The translations under genes were made by a program, and so were the position numbers. The notes under the pieces are model-generated. The model did not search any database. It was not told the DNA's origin and was given only the letters and a program-made list of their open reading frames with translations. Positions 1 to 6,506 of a DNA stretch of 9,922 nt are shown here, in pieces (position 1 is the first letter of the stretch; each line of letters begins with the position of its first letter). Origin of the DNA: Bacillota bacterium (GTDB taxonomy: Bacteria > Bacillota > Desulfitobacteriia > Desulfitobacteriales > JAJXUE01). The stretch covers positions 1 to 9,922 of the forward strand of contig JAJYNB010000345.1 in the NCBI GenBank assembly GCA_021786555.1. The letters are read 5' to 3'.

Positions 1-7
1 CCGATCT
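1..7. other. Sequencing-adapter remnant at left contig edge
   Basis: The first seven bases, CCGATCT, are the 3' end of the standard Illumina adapter (…GCTCTTCCGATCT). The other end of the window carries the matching AGATCGGAA in the expected opposite orientation. Biological sequence therefore probably begins at base 8. The last two codons of the truncated glycosyltransferase reading frame (Arg, Ser) come from these bases and should not be believed. Confidence 0.9.
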
Positions 8-928
8 CTGCAGTACTGCCTCTGACTGCCCGTAGTTATGCCTTCTTCTCAGAAATGGGATGAGCCGGGCACGGTGGTGATGAAAAACCTTGCCTGAAGG
101 CAGGTAGTAGATGTTTCCCCCTTGTTCCAGCAGCCGCCAGCAGAGGTCAACATCTTCCCCCACCCGCATTGCAGGGTCAAAGCCGTCAACCTCAAGTAAA
201 GACTTTCTCCGGACCAGGAGGTTGCATGTGGGCAGGTAAGATACGGCAGACCCTCTTCTTACCTTCCTGGATTCGTCTCCCATAGACAGGGGTGACTGGA
301 CCTCCTCATACCTTTCAAGGGCCCTGTCAAGGGCTGCCGGTTCAACCTTTCCACCCGCCGCCGCCACGTCAGGAAACTGAAAACAAGGAACCAGGTTTTT
401 CAGCCACTGCCCGCCGGCAAGGCAGTCATCGTCCAGGAAAGCTATAACCTCGCCTTTTGCGCTGCGGACAGCAGTGTTTCTCGCCTCCCCAGGTCCACTG
501 TTCCGCTCCAGCCGGATAACCTGCGCAGAAGGTAAATCCACATCTACAGGAAGCGGAGAAAAGTCGTCAACTACGATGATTTCCAGCTTGTCTGACGGAT
601 AATCCAGGTTCAGCAATGATTGCAGACAGAGCCCTAACATCTCGGCACGGTTGTAAGTTGGGACTACAATGCTCACAAAAGGCAGTTTGGATTCGGCCAG
701 ACGGGGAAAGTTCCTTGTGAGAATACCCTGGTTTTCCAAGTGCAAAATAAAAGACAGGGACTTGGTATTCCAGGTTTCACCCCAGGGAGCAATGCCGCAT
801 GCCTGCTTTACAGCTTCTGCCCCGGCCGCATTTAACTTTAAAATCCGCCGGGGATAATCAACGATCAGGCTGCTTCCCTCTTGTCCGGCCTGCAGGGTCA
901 CACCCTTGGCAAAACTGTACCTGTTCAT
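1..928 (-). CDS. mftF: Mycofactocin glycosyltransferase MftF, N-terminal part (cut at contig edge)
   Basis: A family 2 glycosyltransferase of the MftF type, which in mycobacteria adds glucose units to the mycofactocin core on the cytoplasmic side. About 307 genuine residues are present; full MftF proteins are roughly 450-480, so the C-terminal third is missing. Residues 1-70 precede the catalytic fold and look like a small PqqD-like peptide-binding module (GVTL near 9-12, then DYPRRILKLN). The GT-A fold starts at about residue 85 (SIVVPTYNR, 86-94). VVDD follows at 119-122, the metal/nucleotide-sugar motif DDD at 166-168, and the acceptor-side motif GEDVDLCWR at 257-265. The ATG at 928 overlaps the etfB stop as ATGA, so the two genes are translationally coupled. 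A GGGGG ribosome binding site lies 7 nt upstream. No frameshift is seen. Identity as MftF rests on the fold plus the mft neighbours. Confidence 0.88.
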   Translation of the reverse strand, partial: MNRYSFAKGVTLQAGQEGSSLIVDYPRRILKLNAAGAEAVKQACGIAPWGETWNTKSLSFILHLENQGILTRNFPRLAESKLPFVSIVVPTYNRAEMLGLCLQSLLNLDYPSDKLEIIVVDDFSPLPVDVDLPSAQVIRLERNSGPGEARNTAVRSAKGEVIAFLDDDCLAGGQWLKNLVPCFQFPDVAAAGGKVEPAALDRALERYEEVQSPLSMGDESRKVRRGSAVSYLPTCNLLVRRKSLLEVDGFDPAMRVGEDVDLCWRLLEQGGNIYYLPSGKVFHHHRARLIPFLRRRHNYGQSEAVLQRS

Positions 929-1800
929 AGCCTTGCCCCCGGTTCCCGGCGCAAAAACGCAATGATTCTGTCCGCCAGCTGTTCGGGTGATCCGGATGCA
1001 ATCTCACCCTGCTTGCGTGCCACACCTCCCTGTAAAATTTTCCTCAGCCGTTGTTCCGCCGGTAAATTTGGATCCGGTGTAACCGGCCTCACGGGCACAG
1101 GCCTGGCCAAACGCAGCGAAACCGTATGGGCCAGGTTGGCCCGTTCCCCTGTGTTCTCTGCGGAGAGCCCCAAACCGGCCAGGTCGATGCAAGGAACAGT
1201 TTCTGAAAAAGCGGCAACCGAGTCTGGCAGGTCGGGGTAGAGACTGTCCCCCCCGTCCACCAGGGCAATCACGGCCGGCAGCCGTACATGCACCCTTTCC
1301 CGCCTGCCCTTTTCCAGCTTTCTTACCACAACCGCTGTCTCCTTTTCCAGCCGTTCAATGGTCGTAACACCGGGAACATAGGAGATACCGGCTGCTGCCG
1401 CAGCAACTCCAGGCAGCAGACTTAGCATTTGGTCCAAACAATTGTCCCCGCACAGAACCAGATCAGGTTCCACTCTTGCTAAAGCTGCCGCCAATGTTTT
1501 GCCTTTGCCGAGTTGATCAGCCCCAGCTAAGGCTGAATCCCAAATCCTCAACACACGTTGGGCTCCCGCCGCACGGCACCAGCGCAGAGTTTCCTCCGAC
1601 TCTTTATCACCCAGGGAAAGGGCGGTTACACTCTTATCCCCTCTTACCGGCAGAGAGTTCAAGGCATAGTCCAGCGCAAGCCAATCTCCCGGGTTTACAA
1701 TGTTAATCATCCCCTCAAGGAGGGGCTTCTCACCGAACTCATCTACCGGCAGAGGAATCCTGCAATCGACAACGTTTCTGACCAGTACTGCGATTTTCAT
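925..1800 (-). CDS. etfB: Electron transfer flavoprotein beta subunit, mycofactocin-associated (FixA/EtfB family)
   Basis: Beta subunit of an ETF heterodimer, which carries electrons from flavoprotein dehydrogenases to ETF:quinone oxidoreductase. The N-terminus MKIAVLVRNVVD, the segment IVNPGDWLALDYAL (about 34-47) and the late VVRKLEKG…RLPAVIALV stretch match the EtfB fold. At 291 residues it is longer than the usual 250-265, with an extra C-terminal tail of about 30 residues. The loop that normally reads DDDxxQTG and holds the AMP or FAD phosphates is replaced here by LDQMLSLLPG (about 122-131), so nucleotide binding may differ. The ATG at 1800 follows a strong AAAGGGGGGG ribosome binding site. 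The gene starts 15 nt after the ferredoxin gene and its stop overlaps the mftF start. It lies apart from etfA, separated by fixC and fixX. Confidence 0.87.
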   Translation of the reverse strand: MKIAVLVRNVVDCRIPLPVDEFGEKPLLEGMINIVNPGDWLALDYALNSLPVRGDKSVTALSLGDKESEETLRWCRAAGAQRVLRIWDSALAGADQLGKGKTLAAALARVEPDLVLCGDNCLDQMLSLLPGVAAAAAGISYVPGVTTIERLEKETAVVVRKLEKGRRERVHVRLPAVIALVDGGDSLYPDLPDSVAAFSETVPCIDLAGLGLSAENTGERANLAHTVSLRLARPVPVRPVTPDPNLPAEQRLRKILQGGVARKQGEIASGSPEQLADRIIAFLRREPGARL

Positions 1801-1815
1801 TTAACCCCCCCTTTG

Positions 1816-2091
1816 TTAGGCGAAGCGGAAACTGACACCATATCCCCCTTTCGGGTATTCCCACGCCAAAGCGCCCCGGTCGCAGACAATGTAACAGGTG
1901 CCGCATTCCAGACAAGCTTCGTAGTTAAACACCACGCCGTCCTCCTGGCGGGGAAGGTAACACTGGGCAGGGCAGGCAGTCAGGCAGGCCCGCTGCTTAC
2001 AGGTTCGGCAGTTCGCATAATTCACCCTAATGTGAGGTTCTCTGTCAACGCGGTAACGGCTGAATTTCAGGCGCATCGAAATGTCTACCAT
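1816..2091 (-). CDS. fixX: FixX-like ferredoxin, partner of the FixC-type ETF:quinone oxidoreductase
   Basis: A 91-residue iron-sulfur protein corresponding to the ferredoxin domain of ETF:quinone oxidoreductase, encoded separately as in bacterial FixC/FixX pairs. It would take electrons between ETF and the FixC flavin or quinone site. The family hallmarks are clear: a cysteine group C28-x2-C31-x4-C36-x3-C40-P, then C44-Y, then CLECGTCYIVC (C60, C63, C66, C70), and the C-terminal WEYPKGGYGV motif. The first cysteine group is not spaced like a standard 4Fe-4S site, so one cluster is more likely than two. The ATG at 2091 overlaps the fixC stop by 7 nt and is preceded by GGGAAGGGG about 6 nt upstream. 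Met6 is a possible alternative start but has no better ribosome binding site. Confidence 0.9.
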   Translation of the reverse strand: MVDISMRLKFSRYRVDREPHIRVNYANCRTCKQRACLTACPAQCYLPRQEDGVVFNYEACLECGTCYIVCDRGALAWEYPKGGYGVSFRFA

Positions 2092-3386
2092 ACCAAACCC
2101 CTTCCCAATTGATACCCGTCCCTGGCCATCTGCCAGAAGCCGATCTCTTCATTCAGCAATCCTTTGACAATACTGGCCAGTTTCGGATGGCCCTGACCGT
2201 CTACCGCAAACCATTTCTCCAGCGTGCGGCACACCAGGGATGGATAAACCTCGTACAATCTTTTGTTTAACACCACGGGCAGAACATGCTTGTACCTGTT
2301 AAGGTCCCTAAGGACAAAGCTTCCTTCCAGCCGTTCCCTATACTGGGCCAGGGTCTGCGCGTCAAACCTGCCTTTTTCGCAAGCGTTGGCTGCGGTTTCC
2401 GCTGCCGTCCAGCCGGCCGCCATGGCAAAGTTTACCCCTTCAAGGAAGACCCCTCCCATTAAGACCATTCCGGCAGCGTCTCCGGCTACCAACATCCCGC
2501 CGGTGTATAGTTTCGGCGTCATTGCAACCCCTGCCTCCGGTATCAAGTGAGCAGAGTATTCCAGGAAACGGCCTCCCTCAAGCAGAGGTGCAATTACAGG
2601 ATGGCGCTTGAATTTTTCCAAAGCATCATAAATGGCAGCCTTTTTATCCTTTAAGGAATGGGCGTGGACCACTACACCCAACGCCAAACTGCTGCGGTTG
2701 GTATAGAGAAAAGCGCCCCCGTGCAGTCCGTCCCCCATGCGGCCGAGAAATTCATTGGACAGGCCTTCGTCCCCGGTCAGTCTAAACCTTTCCTCAACTG
2801 CGCCGGGCGGAAGCTGTATAGTCTCCTTGACTCCCAGCGAAAACTGGTCGGGCCTGAAATCTCCCCTAAGGCCGGCTTTTCGCGCCAGCAAGGAAAGGAC
2901 TCCGTCCGCTGCTATAACAACATTCGCCCTAAGCTCCCCCCGCCTGCCGCGCACCCTTACTCCGACAATCTGGCTGCCCTCTCTGATTATATCTTCTACA
3001 GTACTCTGGGCCAGGAGTACTGCTCCGGCCTTTACCGCTTCTTGGGCGTACCAGCGGTCAAACCGGGGACGCTGGATCACAAAACCGTTATAGGGGGGCT
3101 GTTTGAAATTTGCACTCTCGAAGTCCAGGGAAACTGCTGATTCACCGGCCAGCAGGGTGATCATTTTGCGGTGAATGTACCTTTCCACAGGGGCTTCCTG
3201 CCAGTATTCCGGGACCAGTTGGCTCAGCACCCCGCCGAACAGGGCGCCGCCAAACATATTCTTAGACCCCGGGTACTCACCCCGCTCCAGCAGCAGGACC
3301 TTTAAGCCTTTGCGGGCAAGGACCAGGGCTGCAGTAGTTCCGGCCGGGCCTGCCCCGACAACTATTACATCAAACGACTTGTTCAA
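2085..3386 (-). CDS. fixC: FixC-like electron transfer flavoprotein:quinone oxidoreductase, FAD subunit
   Basis: An FAD-dependent oxidoreductase of the ETF-QO/FixC family, 433 residues, the normal length for bacterial FixC. It would oxidise reduced ETF and reduce membrane quinone together with the adjacent FixX. The FAD dinucleotide fold is GAGPAG at 11-16 with an acidic strand end ERG at 34-36. The mid-protein ADG motif is at 160-162 and the C-terminal FAD motif GDAAG at 302-306, followed by GVNFAMAAG (317-325). No hydrophobic transmembrane helix stands out, as expected for a monotopic membrane protein. The start is TTG at 3386, not ATG: it has an excellent GGAGGAGG site 6 nt upstream and starts only five residues before the conserved FAD strand. 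It overlaps the etfA stop by 17 nt and the fixX start by 7 nt. A geranylgeranyl-reductase-type relative is less likely given the ETF and FixX neighbours. Confidence 0.92.
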   Translation of the reverse strand: MNKSFDVIVVGAGPAGTTAALVLARKGLKVLLLERGEYPGSKNMFGGALFGGVLSQLVPEYWQEAPVERYIHRKMITLLAGESAVSLDFESANFKQPPYNGFVIQRPRFDRWYAQEAVKAGAVLLAQSTVEDIIREGSQIVGVRVRGRRGELRANVVIAADGVLSLLARKAGLRGDFRPDQFSLGVKETIQLPPGAVEERFRLTGDEGLSNEFLGRMGDGLHGGAFLYTNRSSLALGVVVHAHSLKDKKAAIYDALEKFKRHPVIAPLLEGGRFLEYSAHLIPEAGVAMTPKLYTGGMLVAGDAAGMVLMGGVFLEGVNFAMAAGWTAAETAANACEKGRFDAQTLAQYRERLEGSFVLRDLNRYKHVLPVVLNKRLYEVYPSLVCRTLEKWFAVDGQGHPKLASIVKGLLNEEIGFWQMARDGYQLGRGLVW

Positions 3387-4392
3387 GGGGACCCTCCTCC
3401 CTTATCTGCCGCATTTTTCGCAGCAACAGCGGGACTATTTCCCTGAAGTCTCCGATTACCCCAAGATCAGCCAGGCGCAGTATAGGCGCCTGGGGGTCTG
3501 TGTTGACAGCGATGATTTTCCCTGTCTGGATTCCCGAAATATGCTGCGCCGCACCGGAAATTCCAAGGGCGAAATACATTTCCGGCGAAACGAGCCTGCC
3601 CGTCTGCCCAATTTGTTGATTGAAAGAAATTAAACCTGCATCCACCGCCGGCCTGCTCCCGCCGATGGGAGCTCCAATGGCCGCAGCCAAGTTCTGAACC
3701 AGTTGATAATCGGCACTCTGCACTCCCCGTCCGATCCCGACTATGAAATCGGCCTCCCCGATATCCAACTCCTGCGCCGGTAAGAAAAAGGTATCCAGTA
3801 ATTGCAGTGAGAATTCCTGCTCTTCTGCGCCGACAGAACCTGCCGGCACACCACTGCCAGCCAGCCCGACTACTTGCGCAGCGCCTTGACCGGCCGGTTC
3901 AACCGCCCCCGGATTGATGTCGGCCATTACGAGCACACTGCGTTTTCCCGTAAGTTCGTATATGATCTGATACTGGCCGTTATAAACGTTTGTTGTAACC
4001 TCAGTAATTCCATGCCGGAAATTTGCCTCAACACAATCCGACACCAGGCCCGCATCAAGACTAAGGGCTAAGTTTGGGGCAGCCTCCCTGCTCGCCAGAG
4101 AGTCTGGCAGAATAATCAGCTCATACCCCTGCTCCCGTACCAACTCTGTGATTATGCCCACTCTTGCTTCAGGTGAGTAATAGTCAGCGGTTGAGCCCGC
4201 CACCTGGAAAATTTGACTGATACCATACTGACCGAGGAACTCAGGAACCCCCTCCCAGCCCGCACCAAAAACTACCGTATCCATTTCCACCCCCAGCTTG
4301 GCAGCGTTCCTGCCGAAGCAGGCGCACAACCGCCGGGAAGATTCAGCCAGGTCATCATCTTGAAGTTGCAGTACAAGTAAACAGCTTAACAA
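3370..4392 (-). CDS. etfA: Electron transfer flavoprotein alpha subunit, mycofactocin-associated (FixB/EtfA family)
   Basis: The FAD-carrying subunit of ETF, 340 residues from the TTG start chosen here, the normal family length. The N-terminal half is the divergent alpha/beta domain that contacts EtfB. The C-terminal FAD domain is highly characteristic: GIGRGV, GGSRPAVDAG (244-253), IGQTGRLVSP (261-270), GISGAAQH (277-284) and AVNTDPQAPI (295-304), ending with ADLGVIGD. The frame stays open upstream to an ATG at 4521, but those extra residues are a translation of the heptamer-repeat element and do not look like protein. The TTG at 4392 has GGGAGAGG just upstream and opens directly on a hydrophobic first strand. 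The gene overlaps fixC by 17 nt. The alpha gene comes first and the beta gene last in this block, unlike the usual adjacent pairing. Confidence 0.92.
   Translation of the reverse strand: MLSCLLVLQLQDDDLAESSRRLCACFGRNAAKLGVEMDTVVFGAGWEGVPEFLGQYGISQIFQVAGSTADYYSPEARVGIITELVREQGYELIILPDSLASREAAPNLALSLDAGLVSDCVEANFRHGITEVTTNVYNGQYQIIYELTGKRSVLVMADINPGAVEPAGQGAAQVVGLAGSGVPAGSVGAEEQEFSLQLLDTFFLPAQELDIGEADFIVGIGRGVQSADYQLVQNLAAAIGAPIGGSRPAVDAGLISFNQQIGQTGRLVSPEMYFALGISGAAQHISGIQTGKIIAVNTDPQAPILRLADLGVIGDFREIVPLLLRKMRQIREEGPLEQVV
3393..3400 (-). promoter_or_regulatory. Ribosome binding site that fixes the TTG start of fixC
   Basis: GGAGGAGG on the minus strand, 6 nt before TTG at 3386-3384, and inside the last codons of etfA. 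The near-perfect anti-16S match and spacing support the TTG start. Because the site is buried in the upstream gene, fixC translation is probably coupled to etfA. Confidence 0.8.
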
Positions 4393-4398
4393 TTTGAT

Positions 4399-4406
4399 CC
4401 TCTCCC
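4399..4406 (-). promoter_or_regulatory. Ribosome binding site that fixes the TTG start of etfA
   Basis: GGGAGAGG on the minus strand, ending 6 nt before TTG at 4392-4390. It lies just downstream of the heptamer-repeat stem, so an mRNA hairpin ending at 4418 would leave this site free. No comparable site precedes the ATG at 4521. Confidence 0.75.
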
Positions 4407-4417
4407 AGCCAACTATA

Positions 4418-4532
4418 CGAAGTCCGAAGTCCGAAGTCCGATCCAGGTTATGCTCTATCGCACTCGTCACAGTTGCATGTTCCGGCAAGAAATACACGCA
4501 CTCGGACCTCGGACCTCGCACCTCGGACTTCG
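4418..4532 (-). repeat. Inverted heptamer-repeat (REP-like) element between OYE-2 and etfA
   Basis: On the plus strand 4418-4441 is 3.4 tandem copies of CGAAGTC. 4502-4532 is four and a half copies of the opposite-strand heptamer, TCGGACC/TCGGACT, one copy carrying TCGCACC. In the operon transcript the two arms (4532-4509 against 4418-4441) can pair over 24 positions, with two G·U pairs and one G-G mismatch, closing a loop of 67 nt. There is no U-run after the stem, so it is not an intrinsic terminator. It begins two bases after the OYE-2 stop codon and ends just before the etfA ribosome binding site. It is the only spacer over 20 bp in the operon. It may be a mobile REP-type repeat or an mRNA-processing or stability element. 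Confidence 0.85.
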
Positions 4533-4533
4533 A

Positions 4534-6489
4534 CTAAATACTGCGTCCTACTCTGAACCCGTCCATAATCGCATGTTCCATTTTGCGGGGGGCCAGACAG
4601 TCCCCTATGCGGTACACCTCGGGGACTTTGCTTTTAAGCCTGAAGTAAAGTTCTTCCCTCGGCCGCGGGTGTCCGACCAGGACTACGGCGGTTATATCCT
4701 CAAGCCTGGATTCCCTGCCGTTATAGTGGTTGAAGATTGTGACGGAATTCCTGCCGATGGATTTGACGATGCTGTTGGTGATCATCTCTATGCCCTGCTC
4801 CAAGGCGCGTCTATACCATAACTGGATATCCATAGTGGTCATCAGGTCAGGCCCCGCATATAGTCCTGCAGTTAAAATTAATACTTGTTTGTTTAGATAG
4901 CTGAGATATTCAGCAGTGCTGGTTGCCTGATGAAAACCGATATCATCGATTACCAGCACCCTGTCACCAGGCACTTCTCTGCCCGCGAGGACTTCGTAAA
5001 AGGTCAGAACGTGCGGTTGGTCCGCACCCGGGATGCAGCAGTGCCCCGCTTCGGACCCTGCAGCAACCACGACTGCATCAGGATTTTCCCGGGCAACGAG
5101 GTCGGGCCTAACTTCAACCCCCAGTTGGATATCGACCCCGAAATTAGAGATTTCAGTGATCTGGTTCCTGATTACATCGGAAAACTCTTCCCGGTTTGGC
5201 CCCTTGGTTAAGAGCTTAATCTGCCCGCCCAGGGCGCTCTCCCTTTCGTAAAGGCTCACCCTGTGGCCCCTCCGGGCAGCTTCTTTAGCTGCCTCCAATC
5301 CAGCCGGTCCTCCACCGACTACCATCACCTTTTTCTTTCTGGACGGGTAGGTAATGGAGTGATAACCGTATTTCTCTTCTCTGCCCGAAGCCGGGTTTTG
5401 CAGACACCCCAGATCTTTGTTTAGTCCGGTTCTGGCAGCGCAGCCCTGATTGCAGGCGATACACTGGCGGATTTCCGCATGACGCCCTTCCAAAGCTTTG
5501 CGGGCAAACTCCGGGTCGCAAATTTGTCCCCGCGCAATACAGACCAGGTCTGCCTGGCCCGAAGCCAGTATCCGTTCCGCCTGAGCAGGAGCGTTAATGC
5601 GGCCCGCGGCAAATACCGGAACATCCACCACTTCCTTGATCCCGGCAGCGGCATAAGTATTGTAGCCAAGGGGCACATGCATTGAACCTTCCACCATATA
5701 CAGATTAAAGAAATTGGCAGTGCTGGTATTGATGAAATCCACCAGTTTCAGGTCGCAAAGGTAGGAGGCGGCCTTTTTCATATCTTCTAGGGTAAGGCCT
5801 CCATCCACCAATTCGTCTCCGCTTAGCCTGATCCCCAGGGCGTGATGGTGTCCGGTTACCTTGCGCAGCGCGCCCATTACCTCCACCGCAAAGCGCATCC
5901 GGTTTTCGAAACTGCCCCCATATTCGTCGCTTCGTTCGTTGGTCAAAGGAGAGATGAACTGCCGCAGCAAAGAGCTGTGGGAACCCTGCACCTCACAGCC
6001 GTCAAAACCGCCCTTGATTATATGTTCCGCTACCAGGCAAAAGCCCCGGATAACCTCACGCATGTCTTCCTTGTCCATTACTTTCGGCATTTCTCTGAAC
6101 ATTGGGTCCGGGATGCTTGAAGGACCCCAAAGTGCCCGCCGCGTAAAAGCACTTGACCCCTGCTGGCCGTTATGATTGAGCTGGGCAAATATCTTGCCGC
6201 CGTGACGGTGCACTTCAGAGGTGATCTTGCGGTATCCGGGAATTACCCTGGGGTCAAAGGCATCGATCAGCTTTTCGTAAGCAAGGTCAGTGGGATGTAT
6301 CGACTGTTCTTCGGTAATTATCAGCCCCGCCCCGCCCTTGGCCCTTTCCCCGTAGTAATAGGCATGGCGCATCGTTGGCATGTGGTTGTCCGCAAAATTA
6401 GTCAGATGCGCAGGGAAAACAATTCTGTTGCGTAAGGTTACCGGGCCGATGCGTACCGGAGAGAAAAGATGCAGGAATTCCGTATTCAA
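4534..6489 (-). CDS. FadH/OYE-family iron-sulfur flavoprotein, mycofactocin-associated (OYE-2)
   Basis: A 651-residue enzyme with the three-part architecture of trimethylamine dehydrogenase and 2,4-dienoyl-CoA reductase: an FMN TIM barrel (about 5-330), a 4Fe-4S site C343-x2-C346-x3-C350-x11-C362, and an FAD/ADP-type Rossmann fold with GGGPAG at 392-397. The second nucleotide motif lacks GxGxxG and reads IDDIGF (514-519), as in ETF-linked relatives rather than NAD(P)H-linked ones. At the active-site segment it has Q168, H171 and S173, so the usual tyrosine is absent. FMN is probably not covalently bound: the position of the trimethylamine dehydrogenase cysteine is His28. TTG at 6489 is preferred: AAGGAG lies 9 nt upstream and the family N-terminus follows at once. 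An ATG at 6573 would force an 67-nt overlap with OYE-1. Likely electron acceptor: the ETF encoded next. The substrate is unknown. Confidence 0.9.
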   Translation of the reverse strand: MNTEFLHLFSPVRIGPVTLRNRIVFPAHLTNFADNHMPTMRHAYYYGERAKGGAGLIITEEQSIHPTDLAYEKLIDAFDPRVIPGYRKITSEVHRHGGKIFAQLNHNGQQGSSAFTRRALWGPSSIPDPMFREMPKVMDKEDMREVIRGFCLVAEHIIKGGFDGCEVQGSHSSLLRQFISPLTNERSDEYGGSFENRMRFAVEVMGALRKVTGHHHALGIRLSGDELVDGGLTLEDMKKAASYLCDLKLVDFINTSTANFFNLYMVEGSMHVPLGYNTYAAAGIKEVVDVPVFAAGRINAPAQAERILASGQADLVCIARGQICDPEFARKALEGRHAEIRQCIACNQGCAARTGLNKDLGCLQNPASGREEKYGYHSITYPSRKKKVMVVGGGPAGLEAAKEAARRGHRVSLYERESALGGQIKLLTKGPNREEFSDVIRNQITEISNFGVDIQLGVEVRPDLVARENPDAVVVAAGSEAGHCCIPGADQPHVLTFYEVLAGREVPGDRVLVIDDIGFHQATSTAEYLSYLNKQVLILTAGLYAGPDLMTTMDIQLWYRRALEQGIEMITNSIVKSIGRNSVTIFNHYNGRESRLEDITAVVLVGHPRPREELYFRLKSKVPEVYRIGDCLAPRKMEHAIMDGFRVGRSI

Positions 6490-6498
6490 ATCCCACAA

Positions 6499-6504
6499 CT
6501 CCTT
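6499..6504 (-). promoter_or_regulatory. Ribosome binding site that fixes the TTG start of OYE-2
   Basis: AAGGAG on the minus strand, directly after the OYE-1 stop codon TGA (6509-6507) and 9 nt before TTG at 6489. This places the true intergenic gap at 17 nt and argues against the upstream in-frame ATG at 6573. Confidence 0.72.
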
Positions 6505-6506
6505 CG

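Noticed and set aside
2999..3020. Palindrome AGTACTC…GAGTACT as an operator
   Set aside because: It sits deep inside the conserved coding part of fixC with no intergenic context; probably a chance effect of codon use.
4393..4521. N-terminal extension of etfA to an in-frame ATG at 4521
   Set aside because: The extra residues are encoded by the inverted heptamer element and resemble no EtfA; a well-placed ribosome binding site precedes TTG at 4392 instead.
4418..4532. Intrinsic terminator between OYE-2 and etfA
   Set aside because: The stem is long but imperfect with a 67-nt loop and is not followed by a run of T on the coding strand.
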